In this document: piece by piece, positions 44,457 through 54,078 of the stretch
How the letters are laid out: every line of letters starts with the position of its first letter
Numbering within the stretch: position 1 is the first letter of the stretch
Assembly (NCBI RefSeq): GCF_008638345.1
Contig: NZ_VTVA01000012.1
Coordinates: 62,001-126,000 of the forward strand
DNA length: 64,000 nucleotides
Reading direction: 5' to 3'
Source: Pseudomonas saliphila
GTDB taxonomy: Bacteria > Pseudomonadota > Gammaproteobacteria > Pseudomonadales > Pseudomonadaceae
Notes under the pieces: model-generated
What the model was told of the DNA's origin: nothing
Database searches by the model: none
Seen by the model: only the letters and a program-made list of their open reading frames with translations
Translations under genes and position numbers: made by a program

Positions 44457-45914
44457 ATGTCCAAGACCCAATCATTCGGCATCACCGGCTTTGGCGGCTA
44501 TGTTCCGCGATTGCGCATGCAACGCTCGGCGATTGCCGCCGCGCATCAATGGATGGCCCCCGGGCTGCGCTCCCATGCCAAGGGCCGGCGGGCATTCTGC
44601 AGCTGGGATGAAGACAGCATAACTATGGCCGTCGAAGCCGCCCGCGATGCACTGGAAAACCATCCGCGCGATACCATAGCGTCTATCACCCTGGCCTCTA
44701 CCACCCTCCCGTTCGCCGATCTACAGAACAGCACTATAGTGGCCGGAGCTCTCGGTCTTGCATCAGAGGTTCGTACCCTCGACGTCGGACACTCACAGCG
44801 AGCTGGCACCAGCGGGTTGATCGCCGCCTTGCGCCAAGGCAACGCACCAGCGTTGTTCATCGCCAGCGACCGCCCCCGCGGCAAACCCGCCAGCGGTCAG
44901 GAAATTGGCTTTGGTGCCAGCGCCGCAGCCTTTACACTCGGGAGCGACAAGGTGATCGCCACTCTGTTGGCCTCAAGTAGCCGTACAGCATTGTTCGTCG
45001 ACCACTTCCGGGGCGAGGGCGCCAGTTACGACTATTACTGGGAAGAGCGCTGGATCCGCGATGAAGGCTATTTGAAATTGGTTGTCGACACTGTCGAGAC
45101 CACCTTGCTAGAAGCCGACATTTCCGCCACTGAAGTCAATCATTTCATCCTCGCTGCACCGTTCAAGGGGGTCGCCACGGCGGTTATCAGGAAACTCGGT
45201 ATTGCTGCGGAAGCCGAAGCCGATGAACTACAAGCCGACTGCGGCTACAGCGGCAGCGCCCATGGTCTGCTCATGCTCGCCCATGTCCTGGAGCGGGCCG
45301 AACCGAACCAGATCATCGTCCTCGCCGGTTTCGGCCAGGGCGTGGACGTACTGGTGCTACGCACCACCGACGCCATCGGATCATTCAGGCCACAACGCGG
45401 CGTGAGTGGCGCGCTGGCCGATGCGCAGGATCACGTTGCCTATCTGCGCCTTGCCTCCTACGAAAATGCCATTGACCTGGAATGGGGCATGCGCGCTGAG
45501 AAATCGATCAAAACCGCGCTTACCGAACAGTACCGCGCCAGCGATCAGTTGCCTGGCTTCGTTGCTGGCCGCTGCAACGGTTGCGGAACTATTCAGTTCC
45601 CACAATTACCGTACTGCGTAAACCCGGCTTGTAATGCCTCCCGGGCGGAGTTCGAGGCGCAACCACTGTTCGACGAACCGGCCCAGGTCTTGACCTTTAC
45701 CGGCGACTGGCTCAGCTATTATCCGGCTCCGCCCTTGTATGTGGGGTTCGTACAATTCGACCAGGGCGCCCGACTGCTTATGGAGATGGTCGACGTCGGT
45801 GCCGCCGGACTGGATGTCGGGACACCGCTCCGGATGGTGTTCCGCATCAAGGATGTGGACAAGGTCCGTGGTTATCCCCGCTACTTCTGGAAAGCCACAC
45901 CGATTCAAGCTTGA
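44457..45914 (+). CDS. HMG-CoA-synthase-like protein fused to a DUF35 OB-fold/zinc ribbon domain
   Basis: 485 residues from ATG 44457. The first 350 residues have the thiolase-like HMG-CoA synthase fold (ITGFGGYVPRLRM, AGALGL, DCGYSGSAHGLLMLAHVLE). The catalytic Cys position reads SQRAGT, with Gln114 in place of Cys; the Glu and His positions also look changed (STTLPF, LAAPFKG). From about 365 there is a DUF35 domain with a zinc ribbon: Cys373, Cys376, Cys387, Cys392, then an OB fold. In archaea HMG-CoA synthase, DUF35 and thiolase form one complex, and PhlA/PhlB/PhlC do so in Pseudomonas. Here the first two are fused and the thiolase follows 14 bp later. It is probably a scaffold or an altered enzyme. 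Confidence 0.86.
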   Translation: MSKTQSFGITGFGGYVPRLRMQRSAIAAAHQWMAPGLRSHAKGRRAFCSWDEDSITMAVEAARDALENHPRDTIASITLASTTLPFADLQNSTIVAGALGLASEVRTLDVGHSQRAGTSGLIAALRQGNAPALFIASDRPRGKPASGQEIGFGASAAAFTLGSDKVIATLLASSSRTALFVDHFRGEGASYDYYWEERWIRDEGYLKLVVDTVETTLLEADISATEVNHFILAAPFKGVATAVIRKLGIAAEAEADELQADCGYSGSAHGLLMLAHVLERAEPNQIIVLAGFGQGVDVLVLRTTDAIGSFRPQRGVSGALADAQDHVAYLRLASYENAIDLEWGMRAEKSIKTALTEQYRASDQLPGFVAGRCNGCGTIQFPQLPYCVNPACNASRAEFEAQPLFDEPAQVLTFTGDWLSYYPAPPLYVGFVQFDQGARLLMEMVDVGAAGLDVGTPLRMVFRIKDVDKVRGYPRYFWKATPIQA

Positions 45915-45928
45915 GGAGACATAGTTTC

Positions 45929-47134
45929 ATGGCAACAGGAATCAAGGACAAAGTCGCTATTATCGGCATGGGATGTTCCAAATTCGGCGAACGCTGGGAT
46001 ATTGGCCCTTCGGAACTGATGGCGGAGGCCTTTGAAGAAGCCCTGCAAGATGCCGGCATTGAACGCAAACAGATAGAAGCGGCCTGGTATGGCTCCTGCT
46101 CCGATCCCATCAGTGTCGGCAATTCAGCAATCCCCGCCTCCATGGCCCTGCGTCTGGACGGCATTCCAGTGAGCCACATGGAAAACATGTGCGCCACTGG
46201 CAGCGAAGTGCTGCGGGCCGCCGCCTATGCGGTGGCCAGCGGCGCAGTGGATTTCGCCTTGGCAATCGGCGCGGAGAAACTCAAGGATACCGGCTACGGA
46301 GGATTGCCGTTTGTCTACAAGGGCACCTTCAATGATCTGTGGTTGCCGCTAGGCTCCACCCCGGCGGGCTTCGCCCAATTGGCTGCTGGCTATCGGGCCA
46401 AACATGGCACCAGCAAAGACGACCTGAAACGAGCAATGGCGCATGTGTCATGGAAAAGCCACCAGAATGGACTGCTCAGCCCGAAGGCTCACCTGCGTAA
46501 AGCAATCAGTATGGAGCAGATTCTCAATGCCCCCATGATCGCGGACCCACTCGGCCTCTACGATTGCTGCGGTGTTAGTGATGGCGCAGCTGCAGCCATC
46601 GTGACCACGCCCGAGATCGCTCGTGCCTTAGGGCGCAAAGACATGGTCACCATCAAGTCCATTCAACTGGCGATCAGTTCCGGTGTCGAATCCGGCACCT
46701 CACAGTGGGACGGCAGCTATATACGCACCACCAGGGCAGCGGCACAAAAGGCCTATGCCGAAGCTGGAATCCAGGATCCACGCTCCGAGCTGAGCCTGAT
46801 GGAAGTACACGATTGTTTTTCCATCACCGAGCTGTCGACCATGGAAGACCTGTTCATCTCCCCGGACGGTCGTGCGGTGCACGACATTCTCGATGGCTTC
46901 TTCGATCGGGACGGTGGCCTACCCTGCCAAGTGGATGGTGGGCTCAAATGCTTCGGCCATCCGATTGCCGCCTCGGGGCTGCGCATGGCCTATGAGGTCT
47001 ACAACCAGTTGCAGGGCCGGGCCGGAGAACGGCAACTGGTCAATCCGGACATCGGCCTGACCCATAACCTCGGTGGGGTGCCTTATCTCGGCATCGCAGC
47101 GGTTTCCATCCTCGGCCTTTACGCCGGCAAGTGA
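45929..47134 (+). CDS. Thiolase-like acyltransferase (archaeal/PhlC/SCP2 type)
   Basis: 401 residues from ATG 45929 with GAGGAG upstream. The nucleophile is Cys88 in ENMCATGSE; His344 in CFGHPIAASG and His379 in LTHNLGG complete the site. The C-terminal Cys of FadA-type thiolases is missing, as in archaeal acetoacetyl-CoA thiolase and PhlC. The position next to the HMG-CoA-synthase/DUF35 fusion predicts a hetero-complex. Activity may be thiolytic cleavage of a beta-ketoacyl-CoA, retro-aldol cleavage (Ltp2-like) or acyl transfer; the sequence does not decide. Confidence 0.87.
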   Translation: MATGIKDKVAIIGMGCSKFGERWDIGPSELMAEAFEEALQDAGIERKQIEAAWYGSCSDPISVGNSAIPASMALRLDGIPVSHMENMCATGSEVLRAAAYAVASGAVDFALAIGAEKLKDTGYGGLPFVYKGTFNDLWLPLGSTPAGFAQLAAGYRAKHGTSKDDLKRAMAHVSWKSHQNGLLSPKAHLRKAISMEQILNAPMIADPLGLYDCCGVSDGAAAAIVTTPEIARALGRKDMVTIKSIQLAISSGVESGTSQWDGSYIRTTRAAAQKAYAEAGIQDPRSELSLMEVHDCFSITELSTMEDLFISPDGRAVHDILDGFFDRDGGLPCQVDGGLKCFGHPIAASGLRMAYEVYNQLQGRAGERQLVNPDIGLTHNLGGVPYLGIAAVSILGLYAGK

Positions 47135-47162
47135 ATGACCCATCCTTATACCGGAATCTCTC

Positions 47163-48419
47163 ATGAGTCGTCATCTTCCCGCTGATCGCCTAGCCGACCT
47201 TCTCACGCCCGGCCAATCCGTGTATATACCCGGCGGCATCGCGGTGCCGCTGACGTTCCTCGCCGATCTTCAGAGCCGGCCGGAGCGCAGCCGCGACCTG
47301 CGTATACTGACCAGCATAGCACCCGGCATCGATACCCCCTTGGAGGTGGAGCGTCTCCACCCCAGCGCCATCGTCAGTGGACTGTTCATGCAACCGTCGC
47401 TGGGCAATGCCCAGCGTCAGGGGCGCTATCGCCTGCTGCCCATGAGCTATGGCGGCTTCGTGCGCCATCTGCTGGACACGATGGATTTCGATCTGACAGT
47501 GCTCCAGGTCACTCCGCCAGATGAAAAGGGTTATTGTTCACTCGGACCATCAGTGGAGTTCCTACCGCTGGCAGTGGGCAAGAGTCAGCGCCTGCTGGCG
47601 TTGATCAATCCGTCGCTGCCACGTATCCCCGGTGCCGTCAGTCTACCTTACGAACGTTTCGATCATCTCTGCGAAATCGACTCGCCGCTGCCCGAATACC
47701 GCACCGATATCGATGAGCCGACGCTTGCCATCGCCCTCCATATCGCAAGCCTCATAGCCGACGGCAGCACCCTGCAGATGGGATTGGGCAAGGTGCCTAC
47801 GGCATTGGCCAATGCTTTGCGCAATCATCGTGGCCTTCGGCTGTTTTCCGGCATGCTCTCCGACGGCCTGCGCGATCTCGCCGAGGCTGGAGCCCTGGAT
47901 CTGGATTTTGCCCACACTGGCTGCGTCGTCGCCGGCAGTCGAGACCTCTACTCCTGGTCCAGCGAATTCGAGCCGCTGCGGGTGCTCGGCTGCGAAGTGA
48001 CCCACGACGCCAGCACTCTGGCAAGTCTGAAGCGCTTCACCGCCGTCAACTCGGCCCTTGAAGTCGACCTGTTCGGCCAATGCAATCTGGAACACGCCGA
48101 AGGCCGGGCGGTCAGCGGCGCCGGCGGCGCCCCAGACTTCGCCCGGGCGGCTCGGCTTGCCCCGGAAGGGCGCAGCATTATCGCGCTCAACGCCACCTAC
48201 AAACGCGGCAGCGTTTCGCGCATTGTGCCTTGCCTGAATAGCTCGTCTATTTCATCCCTGTCGCGTATAGACGTCGACCAGGTCGTCACCGAGTTCGGCA
48301 TCGCCGACCTGCGCGGCGCCAGCGTACATGAACGCGCCCAGGCACTAATCGGTGTCGCCGCGCCGGAATTTCGTCCATCCCTTCAGACAGCCTGGGAAAA
48401 CATTGCACGAGATCTGTGA
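47163..48419 (+). CDS. Acetyl-CoA hydrolase/4-hydroxybutyrate CoA-transferase family protein
   Basis: 418 residues. The N-terminal half has IPGGIAVPLTFLADL and the C-terminal half the active-site region TAVNSALEVDLFGQCNLE, where the Glu forms the acyl-glutamyl anhydride in this family, then SGAGGAPDFARAA. It moves CoA between acids, which saves ATP, or hydrolyses acetyl-CoA. The GGAA upstream of the ATG is weak. It sits 28 bp after the thiolase and may transfer CoA to a dicarboxylate formed by ring opening (inference). Confidence 0.86.
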   Translation: MSRHLPADRLADLLTPGQSVYIPGGIAVPLTFLADLQSRPERSRDLRILTSIAPGIDTPLEVERLHPSAIVSGLFMQPSLGNAQRQGRYRLLPMSYGGFVRHLLDTMDFDLTVLQVTPPDEKGYCSLGPSVEFLPLAVGKSQRLLALINPSLPRIPGAVSLPYERFDHLCEIDSPLPEYRTDIDEPTLAIALHIASLIADGSTLQMGLGKVPTALANALRNHRGLRLFSGMLSDGLRDLAEAGALDLDFAHTGCVVAGSRDLYSWSSEFEPLRVLGCEVTHDASTLASLKRFTAVNSALEVDLFGQCNLEHAEGRAVSGAGGAPDFARAARLAPEGRSIIALNATYKRGSVSRIVPCLNSSSISSLSRIDVDQVVTEFGIADLRGASVHERAQALIGVAAPEFRPSLQTAWENIARDL

Positions 48420-48525
48420 ATCGTCGTTTTCGACGGTGCCGAACGGCGGGCGGCCAACCTAGACTGTTGTCCACCCCAGCACTGGAGCTTTGCTCCGGCA
48501 TTTGCCCCAAGCAGGAGGATCGCTT

Positions 48526-50676
48526 GTGTTTCAGGGAAAGAGCATCACCGTGCAGCGGATCGAAGATGGCTTTATCGAGCTTTGCTTTGATCGCCGCGAC
48601 AGTTCCATCAACAAACTCGACGAACATACACTGAAGGAGTTGGCCGAGGCAGTCGAATTGATCGCCGCTGCGGCTACTGTCAGCGGCGTTCTGGTCACCA
48701 GCGCCAAGCAGACGTTCGTGGTCGGCGCCGATATCAATGAATTCGCCGCGGCGTTTCGCCTGTCGGAGGCCGACCTCGCGTCACGCAACCTGAGGCTCAA
48801 TCATGGCGTCATCGGCCTGGAGGATCTCCCTGTTCCCAGCGTGGTGGCGATCAACGGCATTGCCCTTGGCGGCGGCATGGAACTCACACTGGCGGCGGCG
48901 CTTCGAGTGATGGCGAACGGGGCCAGAATCGGCCTGCCGGAAGTCACCCTGGGGTTGATCCCCGGCCTCGGCGGAACGCTACGAACACCCCGCGTGGCCG
49001 GTGCCGAGGTGGCGCTGCGACTGATCACCGGCGGCAAGTCGCTGACCGCATCCGAGGCGGAATCCCTGCACCTGGTCGATGCGGTCTGCGCCACCGAAGA
49101 GCTGCGAGCAACGGCCCTCGACCTGCTGCGCCAGGCCTGCGACGGCGGGATCGACTGGCGTCAGCGCCAGGCTCGCAAGCGGCACCTGCCGGCCGATGAA
49201 GCCGCCCGTCAGCAGACAGTATTCCGGGCCCACCGCGAAGAGGTCAGCGCACGTAGCCTGAAACACCAGCCGGCGGCGCTGGTCGCGATTGATCTGATGA
49301 CCCAGGCGGCGACCCAAAGCCGCGAAGTCGCGCTGGTGCTGGAAGCCGAGAGCTTCGCGCTGGTGGCGAAAACCCAGGCCGCGGACGCGCTGATCCAGAC
49401 CTTTCATAATGACCAGGCGCTGAAGAAGCTGTTCCGCCAGCACAGCCGCGACGGACGCCCGGTACAGCGGGCAGCGGTGCTGGGAGCCGGCATCATGGGC
49501 AGCGGCATTGCCTTCACCAGCGCCCTGCATGGTATCCCGACCCGACTGAAAGACCTGGCCCCGGCCCAGCTCGATCTCGGTATGGCCGAGGCCGACAAGC
49601 AACTGTCACGCCAGATCAGCAGTGGCCGGATCGACGCCCGCCGGGCGCAAAGCGTGCGTGATTCACTCATCCCGCAGCAGGACGAGGCGGGTTTCGATAC
49701 CCTGGACATAGTGGTCGAGGCCATCGTCGAACGCCTGGAAATCAAGCGCCAGGTGCTGGCCGCGCTGGAAACCCGGCTATCCGACGACACCGTCATCGCC
49801 AGCAATACCTCGAGCCTGCTGATCGATGACATCGCCGACTCCCTGGCACGTCCGGGGAATCTTGTCGGCATGCATTTCTTCAATCCGGTGCCGGCCATGG
49901 CCCTGGTCGAAATCATCCGGGGCAGCCGAACCCATGAGCAAACGGTGTCCACGGCGGTCGCCTACGCCCTGGCGCTGGGCAAGACGCCGATCGTGGTCAA
50001 GGACTGCCCCGGCTTCCTGGTCAACCGTATCCTGACTCCCTATGTCATCGCCTTCCTGCAACTGCTTGCCGAAGGAGCCGATTTCGCCCAGATCGACCGG
50101 GTGATGGAGGACTTCGGCTGGCCCATGGGGCCAGCTCATCTGCAGGACGTGATCGGCATGGACACCGGCGCCCACGTCTGGCAGGTCATCAGCGCCGGTT
50201 ATCCGCAGCGCATGGCCCTGCCCGAGCATGATGCCGTGCGTCTGCTGGTGGAACACCAACGCTATGGCCAGAAAAGCGGTAGCGGTTTTTACCGGTATGA
50301 GGCCGACGCGACCGGCAAGACGCGCAAGTCCGCAACGGCTGAGACCTATGCCCTGCTATCGACCATACAACCCGATGGCCAGCGCTCCTTCGCGGACAGC
50401 GAGATCATCGAGCGCATGATGCTGCCGATGATCGTCGAGGCCGCCCATGCCCTGGAAGAAGGGGTGGTGGCAAGCGCCGCCGAGCTGGACATGGCCATGA
50501 TCCTCGGTCTGGGCTTTCCCGCCTACCTCGGCGGCCCCTTGAAGTATGCGGACTGGCTGGGCCTGGACAATCTGCTCCATCGCTGCGAACGCTACATGCC
50601 GCTTGGCCAGCACTATGCGCCCACCGGGTCCATGCGGGCGCTGGCCGCTTCCCGACAAACATTCCATGGCGCCTGA
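48526..50676 (+). CDS. FadB-like bifunctional enoyl-CoA hydratase/3-hydroxyacyl-CoA dehydrogenase
   Basis: 716 residues from a GTG at 48526 with AGGAGG 7 bp upstream, close to the 715 residues of Pseudomonas FadB. The hydratase domain (1-190) keeps both acids: GGGMELTLA and GLPEVTLGLIPGLGG. The NAD domain starts with LGAGIMGSGIAF near 318-330, and the dehydrogenase His lies in GMHFFNPVPAMALVE. The C-terminal HAD domain ends near 715. It carries out two steps of the beta-oxidation spiral with the FadA-like thiolase at 51545. Unlike the usual fadBA pair an SDR lies between them, so it is a pathway-dedicated copy. Confidence 0.92.
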   Translation: MFQGKSITVQRIEDGFIELCFDRRDSSINKLDEHTLKELAEAVELIAAAATVSGVLVTSAKQTFVVGADINEFAAAFRLSEADLASRNLRLNHGVIGLEDLPVPSVVAINGIALGGGMELTLAAALRVMANGARIGLPEVTLGLIPGLGGTLRTPRVAGAEVALRLITGGKSLTASEAESLHLVDAVCATEELRATALDLLRQACDGGIDWRQRQARKRHLPADEAARQQTVFRAHREEVSARSLKHQPAALVAIDLMTQAATQSREVALVLEAESFALVAKTQAADALIQTFHNDQALKKLFRQHSRDGRPVQRAAVLGAGIMGSGIAFTSALHGIPTRLKDLAPAQLDLGMAEADKQLSRQISSGRIDARRAQSVRDSLIPQQDEAGFDTLDIVVEAIVERLEIKRQVLAALETRLSDDTVIASNTSSLLIDDIADSLARPGNLVGMHFFNPVPAMALVEIIRGSRTHEQTVSTAVAYALALGKTPIVVKDCPGFLVNRILTPYVIAFLQLLAEGADFAQIDRVMEDFGWPMGPAHLQDVIGMDTGAHVWQVISAGYPQRMALPEHDAVRLLVEHQRYGQKSGSGFYRYEADATGKTRKSATAETYALLSTIQPDGQRSFADSEIIERMMLPMIVEAAHALEEGVVASAAELDMAMILGLGFPAYLGGPLKYADWLGLDNLLHRCERYMPLGQHYAPTGSMRALAASRQTFHGA

Positions 50677-50717
50677 CTGCCTGGGCAGAACGGCAAATAT
50701 CAGAAAGGAACCCTGCA

Positions 50718-51500
50718 ATGAAACTTGATTCCAGCATATCGGCCATCGTAACCGGCGGCGCCTCCGGTCTGGGAGCCGCAGTAGCACGCCGGCTCGCCGC
50801 CCGAGGCGTCAAGGTCACTTTGTTCGATCTCAACGAGTCGCTTGGCGAAGCCCTGGCCAAGGAAATCGACGGCCTGTTCTGCCAGGTCAATGTCACCGAG
50901 GACCAGCAGGTGGCCGACGCCTTCGCCAAAGCCCGCGCCATCCACGGACAGGAGCGCATCCTGGTCAACTGCGCCGGTATCGGCGGCGCGGCGAAAACCG
51001 CCAGCCGAGACAAGGCCAGCGGCGAAGGCCGGCATTTCCCGCTGGATATCTTCGAACGGGTAATCCAGGTCAATCTCATCGGCGCGTTTCGCTGCATTGC
51101 CAGATCCTCAGCCGGCATGCTCAACCTGGAACCCCGCGAGGATGGCGAACGGGGCGTGATCATCAATACCTCCTCCGTAGCCGCCCGGGATGGCCAGATG
51201 GGTCAGGCCGCCTATGCGGCCTCAAAGGCAGCCATCGTCGGCCTGACCTTGCCTGTTGCCCGCGACCTGATGAATGATGGCATTCGCATCAATACCATCA
51301 TGCCGGGGATTTTCGACACGCCGCTGATGCAGAACGTTCCGGACAATGTGAAGGAGGCACTGGCAGCATCGGTACCCTTCCCGAAACGTTTTGGCCAGCC
51401 CGACGAATTCGCCGCGCTCGCCGAAACCATGATCACCACCACCTATTTCAACGGCGAATCGGTGCGCCTCGACGGCGCGATTCGCATGCCGCCTCGCTGA
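50718..51500 (+). CDS. SDR, 17-beta-HSD10/3-hydroxyacyl-CoA dehydrogenase-like
   Basis: 260 residues with AAAGGAACC before the ATG. TGGASGLG at 13-20, NCAG for NNAG, then the insertion AAKTASRDKASGEGRHFPLD typical of the HSD10 group, and YAASK with the Ser in NTSSVAA. HSD10-type enzymes oxidise (2-methyl-)3-hydroxyacyl-CoAs and some steroids with NAD. It lies between the FadB-like and FadA-like genes, which suggests a role on 2-methyl-branched hydroxyacyl-CoAs. Confidence 0.9.
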   Translation: MKLDSSISAIVTGGASGLGAAVARRLAARGVKVTLFDLNESLGEALAKEIDGLFCQVNVTEDQQVADAFAKARAIHGQERILVNCAGIGGAAKTASRDKASGEGRHFPLDIFERVIQVNLIGAFRCIARSSAGMLNLEPREDGERGVIINTSSVAARDGQMGQAAYAASKAAIVGLTLPVARDLMNDGIRINTIMPGIFDTPLMQNVPDNVKEALAASVPFPKRFGQPDEFAALAETMITTTYFNGESVRLDGAIRMPPR

Positions 51501-51544
51501 GCCGGCCCTCGCTCCCCTTCTTTCCACCCACAGGAGAAACACAC

Positions 51545-52723
51545 ATGGCTGAAGCTTATATCGTTGCCGCGGTACGCACCGCCGGCGGCCGCCGCGGAGG
51601 ACGCCTGTCCGGATGGCACCCGGTCGAATTGGCGGCGCAGGTGCTCGATGCCCTGCTCGACCGTAGCGGGATCGACCCGGCCACGGTCGAGGATGTCATC
51701 ATGGGCTGCGTGCAGCAGGCCGGCGAACAGTCCAACAATATCGGCCGCAATGCGGTGCTCGCCTCGCGCTTGCCGGAATCCGTGCCGGCCACCACCCTGG
51801 ACCGGCAGTGCGGCTCATCGCAGCAGGCCCTGCACTTTGCCGCCCAGGCGGTCATGTCCGGCAGCATGGACGTGGTGATCGCGGCGGGGGTGGAGTCCAT
51901 GAGCCGCGTGCCGATGTTCGTTCCACAAAAACTCGCCCAGCAAAATGGCCTCGGCGAATACATGAGCCCGGAAATCCGCCGGCGCTATCCCGCTGGTGAT
52001 TTCAGCCAGTTCATCGGTGCGGAGATCATCGCCCAACGGCACGGCTTCTCCCGCGAGGACCTGGAACGCTTCGCCTTCGCCACCACCCAGCGGGCGATTG
52101 AAGCGACCCAAGCGGGGCGCTTCGCCAAGGAGATCCTCCCCGTCGAAGTGCGCCTCGCCGACGGCACCCGCCCCGGCGAACTGCATACGGTGGACGAAGG
52201 CATCCGTTTCGAGACAACGCTGGAAAGCATCCAGGCGGTCAAGCTGCTGAACGAAGGCGGCAGCATTTCCGCCGCTACCGCCAGCCAGATCTGCGATGGC
52301 GCCAGCGGCGTCATGGTGGTCAGCGAACGCGCCCTCAAGACCCTGGGTCTGACTCCCCTGGCCCGAGTGCACCATATGAGCGTGCTGGGCGGCGACCCCT
52401 GGGTAATGCTCGACGTGCCGCTGGCGGCCACCGAGGCGGCGCTGCGCAAGGCCGGCTTGAAGATCGACGATATCGACCTTTACGAAGTCAACGAAGCCTT
52501 CGCACCGGTGCCACTGGCATGGTTGCAGGCGACCGGCGCCGACCCCCAGCGGCTGAACGTGAACGGCGGCGCCATTGCCCTGGGCCACCCCCTCGGCGCC
52601 TCCGGCACCAAGCTGATGACAACGCTGATCAACGCCCTCGAGCAGCGCGGCAAGCGCTATGGCCTGCAGACGATGTGCGAAGGCGGCGGCATGGCCAATG
52701 TCACCATCATCGAGCGCTGCTGA
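51545..52723 (+). CDS. Acetyl-CoA acyltransferase (FadA-like thiolase)
   Basis: 392 residues with ACAGGAGAAAC upstream. It has the complete thiolase I/II set: the nucleophile Cys in LDRQCGSSQQA near 90, His in ALGHPLGASG near 347 and the second Cys in QTMCEGGGM near 378. It cleaves 3-ketoacyl-CoA to acetyl-CoA (or propionyl-CoA) and a shorter acyl-CoA. As part of the + strand operon from 44457 it is the partner of the FadB-like protein. This is the second, functionally different thiolase of the operon. Confidence 0.93.
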   Translation: MAEAYIVAAVRTAGGRRGGRLSGWHPVELAAQVLDALLDRSGIDPATVEDVIMGCVQQAGEQSNNIGRNAVLASRLPESVPATTLDRQCGSSQQALHFAAQAVMSGSMDVVIAAGVESMSRVPMFVPQKLAQQNGLGEYMSPEIRRRYPAGDFSQFIGAEIIAQRHGFSREDLERFAFATTQRAIEATQAGRFAKEILPVEVRLADGTRPGELHTVDEGIRFETTLESIQAVKLLNEGGSISAATASQICDGASGVMVVSERALKTLGLTPLARVHHMSVLGGDPWVMLDVPLAATEAALRKAGLKIDDIDLYEVNEAFAPVPLAWLQATGADPQRLNVNGGAIALGHPLGASGTKLMTTLINALEQRGKRYGLQTMCEGGGMANVTIIERC

Positions 52724-52745
52724 CTGCCATAAGGACGAATCTGCC

Positions 52746-53195
52746 ATGAAGCTCGAATATGTCTTCAGTTATAACGCTTCGGTAGTCGACATGCAGCATG
52801 TGGGGGGGCCCTTCGGCAAGCGCAGGGTCGCTCGCTGCGGGGCTGGCACGGTCAGCGGCCCCAGGCTCAACGGCGAGGTACTGGAAGGCGCACATGACTG
52901 GGTACTCGACGGCCCCGATGGCTGGGGCCGGATCGACGTGCGGGCGCACTTGCGCAGCCACGATGGCTGCGTGATCTATGCCCAGTACCTGGGTATTCTC
53001 GAATACAACGAGCAGTACCAGGCCGCAATCCGCAATGGCGGCGAGACGGCCTTCGAGGATATCTATTTGCGCAGTACACCGCGCTTCGAAACCGACGATC
53101 CACGCTATATCTGGCTCACCCAATCGGTATTCGTCGGGCGTGGTCGCATCCTCCCCGGATACGCCGTCTGCTGGGAAATCTATCGGGTTACCTGA
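52746..53195 (+). CDS. DUF3237 protein
   Basis: 149 residues from ATG 52746 behind AAGGACG; the open frame upstream overlaps the thiolase gene. The start KLEYVFSYNASV, the central GAHDWVLDGPDGWGRIDVRAHL and the ending GRILPGYAVCWEIYRV are DUF3237 features, a beta-barrel family of unknown function found near aromatic and acyl-CoA catabolism. It is the last gene of the + strand operon and faces the phosphatase gene; the 40-bp gap shows no clear terminator. Confidence 0.85.
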   Translation: MKLEYVFSYNASVVDMQHVGGPFGKRRVARCGAGTVSGPRLNGEVLEGAHDWVLDGPDGWGRIDVRAHLRSHDGCVIYAQYLGILEYNEQYQAAIRNGGETAFEDIYLRSTPRFETDDPRYIWLTQSVFVGRGRILPGYAVCWEIYRVT

Positions 53196-53235
53196 CGCGT
53201 CGGCAGAGTGCGCGATGACGGATGTTACGGGTCAG

Positions 53236-54027
53236 CTATTCTTCAGGCCCTTGCAGAAGCCGGTGCATGAGTCGCTCCCGGCGGGTCTGAGTGAGACCCG
53301 CTGCGTTGCGCAGGTAACGATCAACGGAAACATGCTCCTCTGCGATCCACGCCAATGCGGCTTGCAGATAAGCGGGCTCCACGCGAAAGACCGACAGGGC
53401 CGCTTCCTCGGCACGTGCGGGCACTCCCTCGGGAAACACCTGGTCGAGCACTGATCGAGCGCGGCCAGTGGCGAAATATCTCTCACCACCAGCGAGATAG
53501 TTTTCAAGGATCGTCTTGTAGGGCACGCCCAATACCCAGAGAAGCATGGCAACAACGAATCCCGTCCGATCCTTGCCAGCGGCACAGTGAATCAGAAGGG
53601 GGCGATCATCGCAGGTCTCGCAATGCTCGAATACGCCCGCGAGGACCTTGGCCAAGGCTCCGGGCATGGCCCGATAAGCGTTGATCATCACCTGTGTCGC
53701 ACGCTCCCGATCAAAGGAGGGGTCCTGCAAATGCCGTCGCCAGTCGACCGCCCGCACAGCGCCTAGCCGCTCATCGAACACGGGGACGAGTATTTCGGTT
53801 CGAGTCTGATCGAAGCAGATATTCGGACTCTCCAATCGCTCGCCCGGACTACGGAGATCGCACACGAGTCCGAAGTTCAAAGCCGTTACCTTGCCAAGGT
53901 CCCCCGCCGACAGGTTCGAAAGCGCCTGGGACCTGAATAGACGGCCGAACTGGATCGCTTTGCCATCAACAGTCTGCAAGCCGCCCAGGTCGCGGAAGTT
54001 TGGTACGCTTTCGAGTTCCACTGCCAT
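53236..54027 (-). CDS. Tyrosine/lipid-type protein phosphatase (PTP-like, DSP fold)
   Basis: 263 residues from ATG 54027. The start NFRDLGGL and the P-loop LIHCAAGKDRTGF (Cys-x5-Arg) near 145-157 are those of MptpB-like phosphatases of the Y_phosphatase3 group, which act on phosphotyrosine or phosphoinositides. DLRSPGER holds a conserved Arg. No phosphorylation signalling gene is near, but an APH-fold kinase is two genes upstream in the same unit, so it might act on a small phosphorylated metabolite; this is speculative. It is the last gene of the - strand run from 63188 or 56144. Confidence 0.88.
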   Translation of the reverse strand: MAVELESVPNFRDLGGLQTVDGKAIQFGRLFRSQALSNLSAGDLGKVTALNFGLVCDLRSPGERLESPNICFDQTRTEILVPVFDERLGAVRAVDWRRHLQDPSFDRERATQVMINAYRAMPGALAKVLAGVFEHCETCDDRPLLIHCAAGKDRTGFVVAMLLWVLGVPYKTILENYLAGGERYFATGRARSVLDQVFPEGVPARAEEAALSVFRVEPAYLQAALAWIAEEHVSVDRYLRNAAGLTQTRRERLMHRLLQGPEE

Positions 54028-54078
54028 AAGCAAAGCACCCCGTTCCTTTCAAGCAGTTCGACTGCTCAGACACTGCAC

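Noticed and set aside
43467..44471. 334-residue version of the BadH-like SDR
   Set aside because: The extra 85 N-terminal residues cover the divergent promoter region with two motif copies; the ATG at 44216 starts exactly at the SDR fold and has a ribosome site.
44457..45914. Mevalonate-type HMG-CoA synthase
   Set aside because: The nucleophile Cys is replaced by Gln and there is no other mevalonate pathway gene nearby.
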